A program made the position numbers and the translations under genes. Positions 36,025 through 46,614 of a stretch of DNA of 64,000 bases are shown here, piece after piece. This DNA is from Nymphaea colorata. Its lineage: Eukaryota; Streptophyta; Magnoliopsida; Nymphaeales; Nymphaeaceae. Under the pieces are notes generated by a model. That model was not told where the DNA came from and ran no database searches. It saw nothing but the letters and a program-made list of their open reading frames with translations. The stretch's first letter is position 1; every line of letters begins with the position of its first letter. The stretch is from assembly GCF_008831285.2 (NCBI RefSeq), contig NC_045148.1:5146001-5210000 (forward strand), given 5' to 3'.

Positions 36025-36440
36025 CTTATATTTTTTAGAACAATAACAAGGAGGAGTGCTTTTTGAGGAAATGTATTGGCAATACTGTAGCCAATCTATG
36101 GCAGGCAAAACCTTTCCTCCTATATTATTGTGTTATTCTTTTGACATTCAGCATGGGATTTATGTCTTTGATGATTCACCATGAACATTGTTTTTTTTTC
36201 CCCCTAGCAAACCGAAAATGTTTCCTTCCAAGAATCGTGATTTTTTCTCCTTAATTCTTCTTGTAACTATTTTTAACTGATTGCATGGTGTGAAGTTTGT
36301 TATTTTCAGAACATGAAGAAGGTCTTGTCTTCAAGTACTTCTTCACTACCGGACAGGAATATGAGCCTCATTTTGACTGCTTCCTTGATGAATTCAACAC
36401 CAAGAATTGTGGTTCAAGGATCGCCTATTCTTATGTATTT
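36025..36440 (+). pseudogene. Prolyl 4-hydroxylase relic, copy 1
   Basis: Prolyl 4-hydroxylases hydroxylate prolines in the secretory pathway using iron and 2-oxoglutarate. The exon 36310-36440 (acceptor TTTTCAG, donor GTAAGA) encodes TGQEYEPHFDCFLDEFNTKN and then GSRIA. This matches the P4H block with the iron-binding H-x-D pair (HFD). An upstream segment at about 36,040 (NKEECFL after TTTTTTAG) may be a decayed earlier exon. An 8-base insertion near the exon start relative to copy 2, and a missing-base frame change before the donor, break the frame. The rest of the catalytic domain was not found. It is a gene fragment, possibly carried here by a transposon. Confidence 0.75.
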
Positions 36441-37740
36441 GTAAGAGAATGGGCTGTGACATTCATCTACCTGAAATATTTTGATCAATTGACATTTGGA
36501 TAAATGGTGTGAAATATGACACTTGTTTCTTTCTCTCTATTGTGGTGCAAATATTGAAGAAGTTGTGGTCTTTATATTATTTACAGTACTTGTATTATTT
36601 GTGGACAACATATAAAATATTGTTATTCTTTTAAAACAACATTATCATTGGCACTAAACCTAGTATCAATGATTCCACAATGGTGTTTAGCTCAAACCAT
36701 ACATGCACAAGGATGGGCCTCACAGATAATAGTAGAGAACTACTGACTCTAGCACTAACCTTTGCAATAATAGCGGTCACTCATTGGACTAAGACTCAGC
36801 GCTGGTGCTTGTGTAATGCTAGTGAACACTTTAAATCTGGCAGTTTCTTTTAATGCTAGAGTTGTGATCAGGACAAGTGCTAGCCATTTCCACCCTTGAA
36901 AGCATGTATGGCAGTTACATATCTAGCACACGTTGTGGCGATAAAATAGCACCATTCTTCTAGTCCACTGGCACCTTTTATCTAAAGAGTTTAAACATAA
37001 TTGTAGTGTGATATTTATTTGTTACATATTATTAATTTGAAAGGTTTAAAGGTTCCTAATAACTATGTAACTAATATATCATGACATGTAAGTGCAAATG
37101 AAAACAAAAATTGTGACCCTAAAGAGTTAGGGTTGTGACAGGTTACATCAATTTTTCCTTTAGCTGTGAGAACAATGTTGCCACGTAAAGCTAGTTTTAT
37201 TTTCATTGAACTATACATGTTTTTTTAGAAAAATACATTCTAAGTTATTATAAAAAACTAAGTTAAACCAATTACAAGAACATATATTGCGCTCATACTA
37301 TGTCACGAAAAAAAATGAGCTTCTCGTCATCTTATCTTGACATCATGGTACATTTAACAATTCATATTGTTGAGAAATGCGATTAGGGAGACTGGTGCAC
37401 TATCGTTGGTACCCAATTGAGAGGTATAATGTATTAATGATTTATCTTATACATCAAATTTATAACAACTGCTATTTTGATTTTACTTTCAATGTACTAT
37501 GTAATAGCTACTTAATTACGCTATAAATTTATGTGTGTAACCAAAGCTAAGTGGGGGTGTCTCACTGAGGATTATTGCAAATAATTTCTTCAATTTTGTT
37601 CTACGTATTTGCATAATTTGTTGACTAAATGCAATAGACCTAAAAGAAATAATGATAAGATTAAAAGAGTCTCACCGAATATGTTGGGGTTCCCCTAATT
37701 GGTCATGTACTTGGAGTAGTAGAAATTGAAATTTTGGATA
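36441..37740. other. Non-genic interval, copy 1
   Basis: Colinear with about 56,290-57,640 in copy 2. No gene is supported in either copy. The phrase TTGGACTAAGACTCAGCGCT near 36,785 is single here and tandemly doubled in copy 2. Confidence 0.5.
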
Positions 37741-37757
37741 ATACAACTTTCTTAAGA

Positions 37758-38050
37758 GGCCATTTGATAACTGTCCATTCAACAGAACTAGAACTGGTAG
37801 GACATCCTATCCACCACAACTTCATCATGTCCATTCTTTTATTAGTGTTCTAAGTCCATTGTTTGATAATTTTAAGAACAAAACACAATGTTTGTTATGT
37901 CTGATGTTTGTTTTATGTTTGTCTATTCTGTTTGTCATCTCTATTTTGTTCGACATTTGTTTTCTTTGTACACTTTGTGGTCCATTTTGTCTGTCCTGTC
38001 TATTCTGTCCATTATTTGATAACAAGGATACTCTGTTTGGTAATGTAGTT
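37758..38050. mobile_element. Low-complexity TGTCC/TTTG-rich MITE-like block, copy 1
   Basis: The block starts CCATTTGATAACTGTCCATT and ends GATAACAAGGATACTCTGTT-TGGTAATG, which on the other strand reads CATTACCAAACAG.... The ends are loosely inverted. The interior is a run of TGTCTATTCTGT-type phrases and gives spurious Cys/Leu-rich open frames on the plus strand. It is also present in copy 2 at about 57,645-57,935. Confidence 0.4.
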
Positions 38051-39921
38051 TGTTTTAGAATATTGCTCATAATATGTACTTGTTTTTAAATATATAATAT
38101 AAAATAGATGCAAATAATACAAGAACAACACATATGGTAATAATATTGAATAAAACTACAAAACATCAAAATAGAAAATGACTTAAAATATTTAACTATT
38201 GAAGGTCATACACTGGCATTCATTGATACAAAATGTGACATAAAAGTTCATAGACCTGAAAACGACATGACCAAAACTACCACAAGCAAGCTAACAACTA
38301 TGAGAAGTCTCTAACAATAAGTCATTTTAGACATGTTGCTCAAATTGCATTTGACTATTATATTCATCTCGTCCTCCTCTTAAAAACCACATGGTATCAC
38401 TATCTAGTTCCTGCATTTTGAAATTAATAGGATAATGACATAGTTAGATTAGTTGCATGAACTATGAATATAATGATGATATAAATTTTTAATAAAATCT
38501 TACTTGAAGCATCATCATTCCACATATAAATGGAAATACAACACATTTAAACCTGCATGCCACAAATCTACATGCTACAACAATACAACATAACAATTAT
38601 TATCATTATACAACAGCCATGTGCTGTTTTATATTATTATTTTTGTTTAGAATGACACGAGTTTGTGATTGATAATCACTTTAACAAAATTTTAATTAAA
38701 ACTCTATGCTTTTGAAAATTTTACCGACTCAAAAATAAAATATAAAAAAAAAAGTTCTATGAGAGAATGCAAAATGCAAAGTCATGCGCAGTCACTAAGT
38801 TGTTGAAGGTTTACCTTCAATTTCATCCTAACTAAAAGGAGAAAGTAAAACATGATTTCTTCCAAAATACTAGAAGGGACTACAATATGGTGAACCAACC
38901 AGTCAAATTGCTTTTCCACAAACTCAAACATGTTACCATGTAACATTGAAACTGCACCTACCAAAATCTGATATAAAATTAAAATTATGTAATTTAGCAT
39001 AAAGAAGAGAGGTCCAGTAATAGTTTTACCAGGTCAAATACAAATGGGGAAGTTGGAAACAATGTGCCTGACACTCTTAGATCCAACTGCACCAAGTGAG
39101 CTGACCATTTTATTGCAACATTTTTAGGGCCACACACCTGAGAAGAATTCCCAAAACATCAGCTGGATGGTTCATCAACATCAATACTGTAAACTATCAA
39201 GATGATCATGATCTTCTATATGTCCAAAAGTAATGCACATTCAAGTGAGCAGAGTGGGATCACCTTTAGTGCCAATCTAGTTCCTGCAGCCACTTATTAG
39301 AATTGCAGCAGTAACTAAGCTTGCAAAATAGAAAAGAGCACCTCCATCATTTTAAATCGTGGCCTAGCAAGGGTTTGGAGTGGATTGGCTTCTCCATAGA
39401 ATAGGTAATTGATTAGCAACAATTCATTTCTCTGTTGACTTTATACTTTAGTTATTATGACTTCGATAGAACTAAAGTTTCAAAACAGAAAAGTGCACCT
39501 CCATCGCAATTCATTTGCACTAATCATTTCTCATGAAGCACTCTGCCTTTATTTGAAGCAGGGAAAAAAAAGTAAAAAATTTCTTGCTCTTCCTGCTTCG
39601 ATCAGGATGCTTTTGATACCTCCCAATGAAATTTCCATTTTTTTTTTCTCTCTACACCTTGGTTCCTTTGCATCAAAAGGACGATATATGTTGGGGTACA
39701 TCTTCTCGACATGGAATATCACTGCAAATTAATGGGTCCAGTGTTGTAGAGTTGACGACTAAGTCAATTGAAGCAAACAACAACTAAGTTCTACCTCATA
39801 AGGACAAAAAAGTGCACTCACTTGGAAATAAGGAAAATCAAAGGAAAAAAGAAGCAACAAAAGCAACTCATGAGATTTAACTGTAAATTGAAAGAAAAGA
39901 AAGGAAGAAAATCTCCAAAGA

Positions 39922-40740
39922 TTAGCTGTCTGGAGATGGGCATTTGACATCCAACCCATCTTGTGGCCTTCCACCTTGGGCAAGGATTCCTACATCAAGT
40001 GTCAAGAAGCTCTCACAAATGTCTTTGATGGCATATTCAGGATTGGTTCGTTCTACTGAGGAGCCTTCCATTGCTCTAACGGTATGTTCTCAGGTCGATT
40101 ATTTAGTCGGTCCTACAAATTATTGAACTTCTTGTATTCAACTCTAAGACTATGTCTCCAGTTTCTCCACAACCTAGCATATTTAGTGAGTACTCATTTC
40201 TTTAACTTCCCATCATTGGCGTAATAGTGCTGCATTGAATGCATATAAACTTAAATCAACAAAAATTGAGGTGTTAAGATAAAAAAAATCAACATAAAAC
40301 AACATAATAACGTAACAATACTTTAAAAACTCACTAAGAACTATGTAGAATTTAGCAAAACATGAGTCTAAAATTTGAGATTGGGATATTCTAGTTCCTA
40401 GACTAACTAAAACAGCAATGAAGAGGTTGAATGGACAACCTAAAAATTTTGGAAAGTTCACAAGTAACTATCTCCCTAACTAGGAATGGAAATTTCACAT
40501 ATTGAACTACTAGATTAAAAAAACATTTTCATGAAAATATAAAAAAGATTAGCAACAAAAGACAATTGTAGCATGTAAATTCTGTATATGAATACATAAC
40601 TAATATTACCTTTACAAGATCCCATAAAGCTTCCTTGTAAGTAGTAGGAAGTTTTTCTAGACTCAAAGTAGTTTAAGGGTGTCTTGTGAGGAACTCGAGC
40701 TATTGTCCCGATAAATGTGTTGAGCTTTTGTGCCACATCA
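39922..40740 (-). pseudogene. Second CACTA TNPA-type relic, copy 1
   Basis: Minus-strand pieces match the plant transposase (Ptta/En/Spm, Transposase_24-like) family. At 40740-40610 the frames give AQKLNTFIGTIARVPHKTPL, then, after a frame change, LPTYKEALWDLVK, ending at a donor-like AAAG|GTAATA. At about 40197-40066 come YARLWRNWRHSLRVEYKKF and NRPENIPLEQWKA. Stops and frame changes interrupt it. The orientation is opposite to the larger CACTA relic in the same duplication, so this is a separate insertion. The final 49-codon open frame (40071-39922) is in a different frame and was not recognised. Confidence 0.65.
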
Positions 40741-40865
40741 TCAATAGGTTATGTTGACCATGCAAAATTTCACAATCTTACATGTCATGACCATTCATAT
40801 GGAACAAACAAAAAATGATCAAAATATTTACTCGCCTCTATATTCCCACTGCAGGAACCCATGAG

Positions 40866-40940
40866 AGATAGGACTCGACTCGTCGGTACGAGATCTGACC
40901 GTTACTACCGCCTTTAACAGGGGTAAACAGATCAAGGACT
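40866..40940. repeat. Conserved GTCGGTACGAG-containing block, first occurrence
   Basis: About 75 bases around GACTCGACTCGTCGGTACGA, then GACCGTTACTACCGCCTTTA and GGGGTAAACAGATCAAGGA. Related blocks occur at about 60,418 (the copy-2 counterpart) and 61,752. CTCG and CGAG could pair across TCGGTA. The identity is unknown. Possibly a retroelement piece. Confidence 0.55.
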
Positions 40941-42166
40941 AGATTAAATGTTTAAGGTCCCAAAGTGGAATCATTGTCAAAACTAAATGCAAAAGGGGTC
41001 CTGAATTTTTAAATAAGAGGATTTAGAAATCTAAGTGGATCATCAATATTGGAGAGCATAAGCTAAAAATTCTTGAATCAAATAACATAGTTCATGATCA
41101 ATATCATAATAGACCCGAGCAAGAGTTAAATACTAAGTCACTAAGTCTAATATGAATGCATGCAAAACTATATTCATTATATTATCGAGATCTAGTTTCT
41201 ATGTTTGGGATGTAGACCTAGGAATATTTTGATTCAAAATTCATATCCAAATATTTACTAAGAATAGTCCAAACATTCAATATTTGATCCAGATACATGG
41301 TTTATATTTAGGGTTATTTAGAATACAAAGTTCAAATCCTAAACTGAGGGCAGATCCAATTCACAAATGAATCTTTTATCCAAAATTCATAATCTAAATT
41401 CAAAATGAGGTATAGCGGTATAATTTCAGGGTTTAAATTCTAAAATCCAGAATAAGCATTTCAAATATTGATTCAAATTGTCATCCAAATCCAAAAGATT
41501 GATACGGAATTCAAATCTAGAATCCAATTCTTATTAGATCTGAATTTAATAATCTAAATCTTCTGATGCAAGTTGTATCCAAATCTGATCTCATACTTGA
41601 TCTCAAATTTGATATTTAAAACCAATTCATTGAGATTTGGATCCATTTCTTCCAAGATCCCCATGTCTAGCCATATTAAGGTTTGGGTCAAACTTGGCTA
41701 GGGTTTGAGTCTAACTTGACTAAGGTTTGACTTTAGCCTAACTAGAGAATAGATGCATAACATCTAAGGTTCAAAGTTAGGTACAAAATCATGGACTTAA
41801 TATTTGGTCTTGGTTAAAATACTGAGAGAAGCCTATGCTTTTAGTTCGGTTTAATACTAAGGATTAGATACCAATTATGAATGCATACAGGTTTTACAAA
41901 AAACATGTTTGAAATGGCTAGTTTGAAAATATGCATTTGAAAACTATGATTCTGAAATCTATATTTTTCATATAATCAACTTAAGTCAAGTACACATATG
42001 GGATATCACTGCAAATGTATAGTTGATGACCTTAATTAATACGAAACCTAAATCTATGTGTATTTATGAACTCAATGAATACATTACAAAAGCAAGATAT
42101 ATGAGTGCACATAACTAACCACATTATTGAAAATAAAACTAACAATACAAATATATATGCATGAAT
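40941..42166. other. AT-rich tail of copy 1
   Basis: A decayed run of phrases such as CAAATTCATAATCTAAATTC and TCAAATCCAAAT with no coding potential, colinear with about 60,490-61,681 in copy 2. Homology ends after CAAATATATATGCATGAATG. Confidence 0.5.
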
Positions 42167-45100
42167 GACATGTTATCTTGAAACAATTATGAAATTCAGA
42201 TTGAAAATAGGTCTTTCACTTGATAAATCAAGCTTAATGAGAAAGGCATATTGTTGCAGGCTCATTCAAAACCCTAAATTTCTATACTGAAGTGCAAATG
42301 CAATATTTTTGAAATAATGCACATTTAACTATGCATGAACACAATTAATCAAATAGAAACACATCTTAAAACCCTAAAATGATTATTCACATGATAGTGA
42401 TGTCAATTTGAGATTTTACCACGGAGAAAGTAAAAATATTTAAGTTAAGATAAATCATATGGAAAATCTCTAACTATGTAAGAAACATAAATTTGACCAA
42501 GTCCTAGAAAACTACTATTTATTCTCTGCAGCTAATTTGATTGGTCTTAAAAGCCAAACAAATGAAATCCAATCTTCATGAAATTTTTTGTATGGATCTC
42601 CATATATCTTTTAATCAATTCCAAGTGATAAATCAAAAAATAAGATATTCATCCGAAAATCCGGTGCAGAAAACAGGCTTTTTATAGAAAACAAAGTAGA
42701 AAACATTTTTAGTTCTATGAAACTTGCATGACCCAAAACCTATCTAAATAACTTAGATTGACTTGCAATTTAGTCTCTAGCTTCACAACAAAACAGAGAA
42801 TCAGTTGGACTTTGTAAGTCTGAAAATAATGAATGATGAAAAAGTTATTGATATGCAAACTTGCTACAAAAATAACAATTTACCGACAGAGTCAAATTTG
42901 GCTAAGTACCAGAAAATTTCAAAACAATTTAATAATCCATGTTGCACGCACGCAAAAGTTGATGTAACAATGTCCAATGAGCATGGAACTTATTATACAT
43001 ACTCTCTGTATGTCAAGCTTCCAACCAAATTGAATGAGTTTTTGAGAACAAAAAGATATAGTCTCAAAAACATGGCTATAAAACAGTTTTGTACAGGAAA
43101 TTAGATAATAAGAAAATAATTCAATCATGAATTTCAAAGATATGTAAAGTAGGGATAGAAAACTTATATTGATCCGAAATTTATATTTTAGGTTGTCTAC
43201 ATACTAGAGAATCTACACAAACTTACACATCTAAAAAAACCTCTAAACATTAAAATGAGAGTGTGACAAACTTAGTAAACTTCATTTTTTCTGTAATGAA
43301 CTGTTCAAGCACCCGATTTTGTGATCCCATTTAGAACATATAGGAGATTCTTTTTGGCTAAATATTTGAAGATGGATTTATGACAAGATAAAAAAAAACT
43401 AATGAACTTGTAAGCATTCAAAAAGCTTAACTACACAAAAAGTAATGCATGTGCAAAGTTGAGAAGAAATAATGTTTTCTGCAGAATTCTTCAAAAAGTT
43501 GCAGAAAATAGATCTGACCAAAACGTTGAATTAAGAGGCCAAAACAATATCAAATCATATAAGATTTTAGGTGATGGAACTAGACACCTACGGTGAACTC
43601 TTTTTCCTTACAGAACTTAATTTGGATTTCTGGATTGAGAGAACTAAGTTGATTAATCCAAGAAAATTTCAGGACTTAATTCTGTCGGAAATTTAAGACA
43701 AAAAAACCAATTTGTAAAATCAACGTGATTGTGAGGTCAAATCTTAACGTGATACTCAAAATTTGGTAGGCACAAAGTAGACATATACAAATTAGATGTT
43801 TTTACATATTGCAAAAATGATTTCTGGTTTGAGAGATATAGTTATTTGAAGTTAACCAAAAATCTGACTTATGACAGCAAGTCCGATTCTCACCTAACTC
43901 AAAATTTAACATCTCTTAAACTATATTTTATTGAAATCCCCAAATATGACAAAATTAACCATATGAATCAATCAACTAATCACATTAGAACTAAGAGCAA
44001 TGAAATAAAATAACATCTACACACATAAATCAAACTAAACATAAATTAAATCAAGCAAAGCAAATATGTATGCATCAAAATCAAGAACTAAGTGCATGTG
44101 CATGTGCATTGTGATGAATGTACACGAAAAAATCTAATAAAGAACAAAGGATATGGAAGAGAGGGATGATATCCAAGTGAGATCTATAGAAGACAAGAGA
44201 AAGAGAGAGAGAGGGAAAAAGAGAGAAATCATGCCTTTTTCTTCTTCTTCTCATTTTCCTTCTTTTTTTCCTCTTCCTTCTTCATTTTCTCTTGCTGGTC
44301 CACGTCCTAACCCTTTGAAAAACCATAAAAAAATATACCAAAGAAAGGGAGTCTAAGTTAGCAAAAGAATAAGGAATCAACTAAGTAAAACAATAGAGAG
44401 ATTGTTGCACTTACCTTATAAAAATAATACCAAACACACGGAATAGGGGGTTGCACGACCCCCAGCTCCTATTTATAATGATTTTAGCTGATCTTCATCC
44501 AAATCTAATCAATTAAAATTTTAGAAAATGAAAACAAGGATTGATGAGGCGTCAAACAGATCAACAATTTAGATCTGCTTAGAAATCTGATCAAAGGTCC
44601 ACATTTTATGATATAATTTCAATTTTTGAAATAATTTCAAGAAAATGGGAGTCAGGAGCAGCACTCCTAGGGTTTGTTCTTTAAAAATGATGAAAAACCC
44701 TAGCCAGCCTTAAGATGCACGGCTAGGACGGATCTAGATCAAGATGTATAACTTCATATCTCTAGATTGAAGACCTGATGCTCAATCTGGATTTTGATCT
44801 GAATTCTAAGTATGGATTGGATTTTGGATTTAGATCAGATGTTTAGATCTTGCTTTGCATCAAGAAAAATGATTTTGGATATCAGATATGAGATCCAGGC
44901 CTGTAACAATGCTGATTATAGATCTAGATTGCATATTTGGAGTTTAAATTTAGGATCTGAGATTCATGTATGGGAGCTTGGTACAGCTTGGGCACAAATG
45001 AATTTAAGATCAATGTTAGGAGGTTGAGCTAGGCATGTCCTAGGTCTGGGCTAGGTTGGATGTAGGTCCAAACCAGGCTTAGGTCAACTGGGTTCAGTTT

Positions 45101-45290
45101 TTTGTCAAACTGACCTAATTGACTCCATGTTGGGTTCAAGGTGGGTTTAGGCTCTGTGTGAGCCATACTTAGTTCAATCTTGATGCATGAAATATTTAAG
45201 TTAGGTTTATGTGGTTCCTAACTTAGAAAAATGTGAAAATAATGCACATTTGGCCAAATGATGATTTTTCCTTTGGTGCAAAAACCAAGT
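42167..45290. other. Spacer between the duplicated blocks
   Basis: Single-copy in this window and AT-rich. The only longer open frame (42,805-43,104 +, 99 codons) shows no domain. A GA-rich then TTC-rich stretch lies at 44,190-44,295. No gene is supported. Confidence 0.5.
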
Positions 45291-45480
45291 TCCCTCGTTG
45301 CTGGTTGGCATAGTTGGTTGGGTGAAGGGCACGTCAAAAAGTAGGTATCTCGTTTGATTTCCATAAGGAGTATTTGTTGGCATTCAAGTTCAAGTGTGCA
45401 CCGCTGCCATTGTTGGCACCAACGTAGCTCAGGACCTCAGGGGATGGGGCCTTTGGGCCTCATTATAGTCAATAGGATGA
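45290..45480 (+). mobile_element. tRNA-derived SINE at the duplication spacer
   Basis: A polymerase III A box, TGGCATAGTTGG (45306-45317), is followed about 34 bases later by a decayed B box, GTTTGATTTCC (45352-45362), in which the usual CG has become TG. Downstream text (AACGTAGCTCAGGACCTCAG, GGGGCCTTTGGGCC) matches the degenerate element at 34,390. The ends are approximate. Confidence 0.6.
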
Positions 45481-45503
45481 ACCTCTCTTTTACTGGGACA
45501 TTT

Positions 45504-46129
45504 CATAAGTGATCTAAGTTTTCTAGTTATTTTAAAGTAGATTTTTTCCAATGTTTGTAGGTACTTTACGTTTTATACTTAAAATTTAACAATAATGTTA
45601 TGCAAGGTTGTTTATATCAATGTTTTCATGGCTCATATATCCCCAAAAAGAGAACTTTGATTTTCTTAGCGAACATAAGGTGGTCATGATAAAGTGCGCA
45701 TTGCAAAAATACTCATACTTCTTCAAACAAGGTATATTGAAGCCCGTCATGGAGGTGTATTCTATTCCATGTGTGGATTACTCACTAGGTCCTTAGGACT
45801 CACGATGTTTTTACTTCATAAGTGATCAAAGTCTCCTAGTAATTTTAAAGTAGATTTTTTCCAATGTTTGTAGGTACTTTACGTTTTATACTTAAAATTT
45901 GACAATAATGTTATGCAAGCTTGTTTATATCAATGTTTTCATGTCTCATATATCCACAATAAGAGAAGTTTGATTTTCTTAGCGAACATAAGGTGGTCAT
46001 GATAAAGTGCACATTGCAAAAATACTCATACGTCTTCAAACAAGGTATATTGAAGCCCGTCATGGAGGTGTATTCTATTCATTTGTGGATTACTCACTAG
46101 GTCCTTGGGACTCATGATATTTTTGTTAC
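45504..46129. repeat. Two tandem 313-bp units related to the CACTA interior
   Basis: Units 45504-45816 and 45817-46129 begin CATAAGTGATC-AAGT and share nearly all of their text, including TTGTTTATATCAATGTTTTC and CGAACATAAGGTGGTCATGA. The middle matches CACTA-relic sequence at about 28,080-28,230 and 52,810-52,960 (AGCAAACATAAGGTGGTCAT). The second unit ends at the left border of segmental copy 2. Confidence 0.85.
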
Positions 46130-46614
46130 ATTCTTCAGTTGAACGTGGTAGGAGTCCGACCTGCATGCCCGAGCACACAAGTGATGCTTGGGAGGTTCTC
46201 TCCAAACACTCACGAGGGTTTCAACGAGTTGCCCCTTACAACACTCATCTCTACGCCACCATGACCATGATTTACAGATGCATTGGAGAAAACTCGACCC
46301 TTCAAGTTTTAAAAATTGAAAATTAAAGAAGGATAAACTGTAAAATGTAGAGACACTTACCATGAACATAGTTCTCAAACATGGAGGTGTTGGGGGGACA
46401 AGAAAACAGATGCTACATCTTCTAGAAGAGTTAAAATAAAAAACTCAAACTCTTAACCATGATTTGCATTAAGCTCCATCAGCTATCAAAATTTCCCAAG
46501 CTACAGGAAGACATGGACAGTTCAAATTATTGATTGCTGCATACTACATGCTCTAATTCCTTCCATAATAGCATTACTCATCCCCTAAGAGGAGGAGTTA
46601 GGAAGCAAAAGGAA

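Larger units (their letters stand above)
21178..42166. repeat. Segmental duplication, copy 1
   Basis: Directly repeated, with many small differences, as copy 2 at about 46,107-61,681. Homology can be followed from GGACTCA...TTCTTCAG-GGAACGTGG on the left to CAAATATATATGCATGAATG on the right. Copy 1 is longer because it has an extra segment of about 5.3 kb (30,535-35,812), about 325 bp at 38,908-39,236, and a longer (AT)n tract. It contains an apparently intact SABATH gene, two CACTA relics and a prolyl 4-hydroxylase exon relic. Confidence 0.93.

Noticed and set aside
37825-38089. Cys/Leu-rich open frames on the plus strand and Asn/Gln-rich ones on the minus strand (also 57,621-57,959)
   Set aside because: They arise from a low-complexity TGTC/TTTG block. 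They look membrane-like only because of base composition, and the frame differs in length between the copies.
42805-43104. 99-codon plus-strand frame in the spacer between the duplicated blocks
   Set aside because: No domain, signal or conserved motif, AT-rich codon use, and no second copy in the window for comparison.
45306-45362. Possible tRNA gene
   Set aside because: A and B boxes are present, but the acceptor and anticodon stems cannot be formed. It fits a SINE better.
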